The translations under genes were made by a program, and so were the position numbers. The notes under the pieces are model-generated. The model was not told the DNA's origin, did not search any database, and saw nothing but the letters and a program-made list of their open reading frames with translations. This document shows, piece by piece, positions 25,056 to 28,458 of a stretch of DNA of 28,458 bases; position 1 is the stretch's first letter; the number at the start of each line of letters is the position of its first letter. The stretch covers positions 1 through 28,458 of IMG/VR virus record IMGVR_UViG_3300021389_000114. One strand, given 5' to 3'. Source of the stretch: a virus.

Positions 25056-26674
25056 TATTGTATACTTATCCCAAATCTTGCTCCAACTATTGAGGTGGCT
25101 ACTTGTCTAATTGACTTTCTAATTAATTTTTCAGGGTTTCTTTGAGTAGTATACATTTTTCCTCCTGGAGCAAATGTTTCATAAGGATTATTCCTATAAG
25201 TTGCTTCAATCATTGTATTACCGCCTCTTGGCCCTTGTGTTATATTATCTACTCTTACCGAGTTTGCAAATCTTCCTGTTCTATACTGTAGAGCAGGAGA
25301 TGTCATATTTTGTGCTACTATTTGAGGTAACATTTCGTTCAATAAAGCTTTTAGTGCCATTGGGTTTCTTCCTGCCTTCTGTTCTGTTCTTAACTTTCTT
25401 GCTCCAGCTGCTACTGCTGCTCCTGCTGGTGCTTTAGCAGTTCTTCCTGTAGTTCTGCTTTTTGAACCTTTCATCTTTGCTTTAGAAGTTCTCGAAGAAC
25501 CAGTTTTAGTTCCAAATCTTAACAAAGCTTTGTTTACTTTTAATCTCATATCAGGATTAGTAAATTGTGTAAATAATCCTTGTACTATTTGTTTATTAGC
25601 TGCTGCTGTTAATCTCTTACTAACTGGTGGACTGTCTGAAAATAAATCATCTATTTGTTTGGCAGTCATACTTCCAGGTAGTAATCTTTGAGCTTCGTTT
25701 CTGAAATATGTAGCATTTTTTAGAAACAATCTCCAGTCCGCTGTTATCGCTTTATCATACTCTCCTGGATTAAAAGAGTCTGATTTTGGAACCATTGAAC
25801 TTTGCATTACTAAAGTTCTTTTTAAATATTTAGAGGTTTTTTCATCATATATGATACTACTATCATAATTGAACATATCTCTCCACTTTGCCATTGCTAG
25901 TTTGAAAAATTGTCCGTAGTAGATAGGATTTTTAGCTTCCTCTTGCATATTATTTGCAAGTGTTTTTACTATCCTTTGCTCTATCCTAGTACCTCTTGCC
26001 CCACTTGATGTCATTCCACCACCTTTGAGGTCTTTTGTAATTTGAGCTTGTCTTCCTCTTTGTCTTTGGGGGAACTTTCCTCGACCTAGTTGACTATACT
26101 TATCACTGAACTCGTCTTCTCCCCTCATTCCATGTTCTTCTATCTGACCTTTTGCAGTTGCTCCAGTCTTTTTAGCTGTTAAAAGAGTTAAATCTTTAGC
26201 TGCTGTTGATTTAAACTTTCTTTGTTTAAAAAAATCAACACAAGCATCTGAAACCATTCTTACTGCTATGCCATTTATGTCTCTGTTATTACTTATAAAA
26301 GCAGCAACACCTTTAGGGTCTGGATTTCTAACTAGTGCTTTATTATTTCTTTTGTAAAATAAAGTTAGCTCAGTTGGAGTTTGTTTTGTACTTTTCCACA
26401 TCCAAATTATATAAGAGTTCTTTTTCGCCTGTACAAATTTTAGAATATGATTTTGCATTTGTGCCCAATCTGCATCTGTCATTTGAGGCTTAGTTGGTCC
26501 TGCTATTATAGTCATTCCTGACTTAGCAGCAGCACTGGATAATGCTTTAAAATATACATTATTCCATACTCTCTTTTCAACAGAAAGCTTTCCATTATCA
26601 AAAAATCCTCCAGTATTAGGATTATTTTTTGCTTGTAACTGGCTTAGTAACTTGGTTCTAAGTTTACTAGACAT
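25055..26674 (-). CDS. Large neck-region structural protein with HK97 gp10-like C-terminus
   Basis: A 539-residue basic protein. The C-terminal 120 residues fit the head-tail joining proteins of the HK97 gp10 type: an amphipathic helix (LLNEMLPQIVAQNM), YRTGRFANSVRVDNI near 464-478, NPYETFAPGG near 494, and a final helix LIRKSIRQVATSIVG. Such proteins are usually 110-160 residues. The N-terminal 340 residues are not recognised and include aromatic stretches (SYIIWMWKST) and RGKFPQRQRGRQ. A Lys/Arg/Ala/Ser-rich linker lies near 390-440 (KMKGSKSRTTGRTAKAPAG). It sits exactly in the connector-to-terminator slot. Function by position: neck; the N-terminal role is unknown. Confidence 0.6.
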   Translation of the reverse strand: MSSKLRTKLLSQLQAKNNPNTGGFFDNGKLSVEKRVWNNVYFKALSSAAAKSGMTIIAGPTKPQMTDADWAQMQNHILKFVQAKKNSYIIWMWKSTKQTPTELTLFYKRNNKALVRNPDPKGVAAFISNNRDINGIAVRMVSDACVDFFKQRKFKSTAAKDLTLLTAKKTGATAKGQIEEHGMRGEDEFSDKYSQLGRGKFPQRQRGRQAQITKDLKGGGMTSSGARGTRIEQRIVKTLANNMQEEAKNPIYYGQFFKLAMAKWRDMFNYDSSIIYDEKTSKYLKRTLVMQSSMVPKSDSFNPGEYDKAITADWRLFLKNATYFRNEAQRLLPGSMTAKQIDDLFSDSPPVSKRLTAAANKQIVQGLFTQFTNPDMRLKVNKALLRFGTKTGSSRTSKAKMKGSKSRTTGRTAKAPAGAAVAAGARKLRTEQKAGRNPMALKALLNEMLPQIVAQNMTSPALQYRTGRFANSVRVDNITQGPRGGNTMIEATYRNNPYETFAPGGKMYTTQRNPEKLIRKSIRQVATSIVGARFGISIQ

Positions 26675-27270
26675 TAAATAACAACTTTATATAAATCAAG
26701 TACCCTTTTTATGTGGTCTGGAAAATCTGTACTGTTTCTAATTCCAGCTGTTCCTTGATTCTGTTGGATAGCTCCGCCTAATGCTCTTCTTTCCTTATGT
26801 TCATCTTTTATGTAGTAGTTAACTAAATCAAATAAAGCTAACTGTAAATCTCTTGGTGTTGAAGCATATCCTGCTTTATATGTAATTTTTACAGCACCTA
26901 CACCTCTTGCCCAATATATCTGATTACCACCTGCATTAGTTCTAATGATTGCATCGGCTTCTTCATCAACATAGTACTCGTATTTAGGTATAGTAAGTTC
27001 TGTATAACTATCTGAATAGTTTTGTCTTTCTTCTACTTTTGTTACAGAAACTATAGGACTTTCACTCACAATTATGGTGTTAGTAAAGTTATCTTCAATT
27101 GTAAAAGTTTCAACTTTGTCTGTACTATAAAAATCTACGAAACTTGTTCCGCAATACTTCTTAACTAAATCAGATACCTGAGGTACTATAACTGTAAGAC
27201 GGTCGTCATCCTTCTCCCCTCGAAGGCCTTCTGCGTCTTTGTATTCATTTACTGTTATTAAGTCTGCCAT
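26674..27270 (-). CDS. Head-tail connector (HK97 gp6-like adaptor)
   Basis: A 198-residue protein with the typical layout of the first adaptor under the portal. The N-terminal helix is LITVNEYKDAEGLRG, then RLTVIVPQVSDLVKKYCG. The middle is a beta hairpin region (VETFTIEDNFTNTIIVSESP, KYEYYVDEEADAIIRTN). Then YKAGYASTPRDLQLALFDLV and a short C-terminal tail follow. The phrase GYxxxPxDLxxA is the most characteristic part of the family. It follows the major capsid gene and begins right behind a hairpin terminator, with no clear Shine-Dalgarno sequence before its ATG. Confidence 0.8.
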   Translation of the reverse strand: MADLITVNEYKDAEGLRGEKDDDRLTVIVPQVSDLVKKYCGTSFVDFYSTDKVETFTIEDNFTNTIIVSESPIVSVTKVEERQNYSDSYTELTIPKYEYYVDEEADAIIRTNAGGNQIYWARGVGAVKITYKAGYASTPRDLQLALFDLVNYYIKDEHKERRALGGAIQQNQGTAGIRNSTDFPDHIKRVLDLYKVVI

Positions 27271-27274
27271 AGTT

Positions 27275-27303
27275 AAAAAGGGTGGGTTTTAAGGAAACCC
27301 ACC
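27275..27303 (-). terminator. Hairpin terminator after the major capsid gene
   Basis: Minus strand GGTGGGTTT (27295-27303), loop CCTTA, AAACCCACC (27281-27289), then CTTTTT. A perfect 9-bp stem followed by a five-T tract, ending four bases before the ATG of the connector gene. No promoter lies between, so the connector depends on read-through. Confidence 0.9.
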
Positions 27304-27322
27304 GAAAACCTGTAATTAGCTA

Positions 27323-28458
27323 TTAACTAGCTGCTGCGTATTTCCATCCGTGTACACAGTGAGCGTTCTCAATTAATTGGGCAAAGCCTAATCTTTGTGA
27401 AGCTACTAGTACTCTTCTTTGGTTTGCTACTTCGTAGTCAGATTCTATTGTTACGCCTCTTAATCTAGGCATTACAAAGTTTCTTGGGTATACTGCGATA
27501 GCACCTGTTTTTGTCGCTGCTTTAGTAGCAAATTCATCACATAAAATGACTCTTGAGCCAAATACTTGTCCGATTTCACCACTTAGTTTAGTAGCCATGT
27601 CGCCAACTAGGTTAGCGTCTTGGAACTCTGCATCTTCAAGTAGGTTGTAGTAACCTTCTTGTGAAACAAGATAAACAACTTCTGATGGATTAACACCATA
27701 TTTGCCCATATTCTTTCTTAGACCTAATAGGTCTGCTGCAGTTAAAGCATCGCCTGCTGCAAAGATTCCACCTGAACCTCCACCAACGTCTCCAGTATTG
27801 TATTCAGAACTACCGTCTCCGTTTTTAGCATGTTCAATCAAACCTTCAAATGAAGCTGCTGATGTACCATATACACCTTCAGCATTGTCACCTGCTAAGA
27901 TAGCGTTCTCGATACCTCTTGCATGTGCTCTTACCATTGACTCTCTAATTAAAGGGAGAATTGGCATGATTGCATCTTCTTCAGTCTCGTTACCTAAGTA
28001 AGATTGTGAAATAAGCTTTTTAGTTGATAGTGTAATTTCTGTTAAGTCAACACCGTCATTAGCACCTATAGCGGCACCTCTAGCTTCTAAGTTTCCTTTT
28101 GGTGCACTTCCACCAGCTGTCTGTGATGAAGTGAACTCAGCATAACCAGCGTCTGGTAATACTGGGATAATCATGTTAGCAGAAGTCATAGCAATTTCTC
28201 TAAATAGAGGTGCTAAGACTAATTCATTTTGAATATCTCTTTCAATTGATGTTGATACTAACTGTTCAAAGTTAGCTGAAGATACTTCTACACCTGCTTG
28301 TACATTAACTTTTTCCATTAATGACTTAGTGTAATCTGTATCCCAACCTTTACCAGTCGCTAAACCAGCAAATTTTGCATCCATAACATCTTGTTCAAAG
28401 TCTTTCTTCCAGTCGCCGTTACCATTTCTATTAGCAAAAACTCTTTTAGATTCACGAA
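27323..28458 (-). CDS. Major capsid protein, HK97 fold (5' end beyond window)
   Basis: The reading frame continues upstream of the ATG at 28384 to the right edge (…RVFANRNGNGDWKKDFEQDV before MDAKFAG), and that stretch looks like a normal protein, so the true start is outside the window; at least 377 residues are present. The visible part has the usual HK97 order: an N-arm and E-loop region (QLVSTSIERDIQNELVLAPL, then NMIIPVLPDAGYAEF), a spine helix with LIRESMVRAHARGIENAIL, a P-domain with NPSEVVYLVSQEGYYNLL, and a C-terminal strand set (NFVMPRLRGVTIESDYEV). It builds the head shell. A strong terminator follows the stop, suiting an abundant product. Whether an N-terminal scaffold domain is cleaved cannot be seen here. 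Confidence 0.92.
   Translation of the reverse strand, partial: RESKRVFANRNGNGDWKKDFEQDVMDAKFAGLATGKGWDTDYTKSLMEKVNVQAGVEVSSANFEQLVSTSIERDIQNELVLAPLFREIAMTSANMIIPVLPDAGYAEFTSSQTAGGSAPKGNLEARGAAIGANDGVDLTEITLSTKKLISQSYLGNETEEDAIMPILPLIRESMVRAHARGIENAILAGDNAEGVYGTSAASFEGLIEHAKNGDGSSEYNTGDVGGGSGGIFAAGDALTAADLLGLRKNMGKYGVNPSEVVYLVSQEGYYNLLEDAEFQDANLVGDMATKLSGEIGQVFGSRVILCDEFATKAATKTGAIAVYPRNFVMPRLRGVTIESDYEVANQRRVLVASQRLGFAQLIENAHCVHGWKYAAAS

Noticed and set aside
28382-28384. ATG at 28384 as the start of the capsid protein
   Set aside because: The frame stays open and protein-like to the right edge, so this Met is more likely internal.

Overview
This window is the structural (late) module of a tailed phage, read entirely from the minus strand. 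From right to left the genes run major capsid protein, head-tail connector, neck-type protein, tail terminator, major tail tube protein, G/GT-type tail assembly chaperones joined by a -1 frameshift, tape measure, and homologues of lambda M, L, K, I and J, then a long cassette of minor tail and fibre proteins. This is the lambda tail gene order, so the particle should be a long flexible-tailed (siphovirus) virion with an HK97-fold head. The sequence is AT-rich. The fibre proteins carry modules typical of phages from sea water (ten-residue fibre repeats, Mtd-like N-termini, an AYVDG-type fibre domain). I infer a marine bacteriophage of an AT-rich host; an SAR11-like host is possible but nothing in the window proves it. 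No integrase, lysis gene, replication gene, tRNA, insertion sequence or CRISPR array is present.

Right part (about 18.08-28.46 kb): the major capsid protein enters from the right edge and is followed by a strong hairpin terminator. The connector, a 539-residue protein with a neck-like C-terminus, and the tail terminator follow with one-base TAATG overlaps. The tail tube protein is followed by a second hairpin terminator, then the chaperone pair. The chaperone pair carries a complete frameshift signal: heptamer A AAT TTT, a 7-nt spacer, and a 7-bp stem enclosing the zero-frame stop. The 1341-residue tape measure and the M homologue come next.

Middle (about 8.5-18.08 kb): the tail tip. L has the four cysteines expected for the lambda-type iron-sulphur domain, but with about 158 residues inserted between the second and third. 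K is a stand-alone JAB metalloprotease without the NlpC/P60 half. I has a hydrophobic central segment. J is 2466 residues, about twice lambda J, and ends in fused fibre-like repeats.

Left part (1-8.5 kb): eight smaller tip and fibre proteins and one very long fibre that runs off the left edge. Between the 62-residue and 112-residue genes lies a perfect-consensus sigma-70 promoter facing the fibre genes, so the last five genes (and whatever follows) can be transcribed separately. The partial fibre is built from about 47 ten-residue repeats interrupted by a cupredoxin-like domain that keeps all four type-1 copper ligands (His289, Cys336, His339, Met342). This is the most unusual item in the window. 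There is no gene-free stretch longer than about 110 bases.
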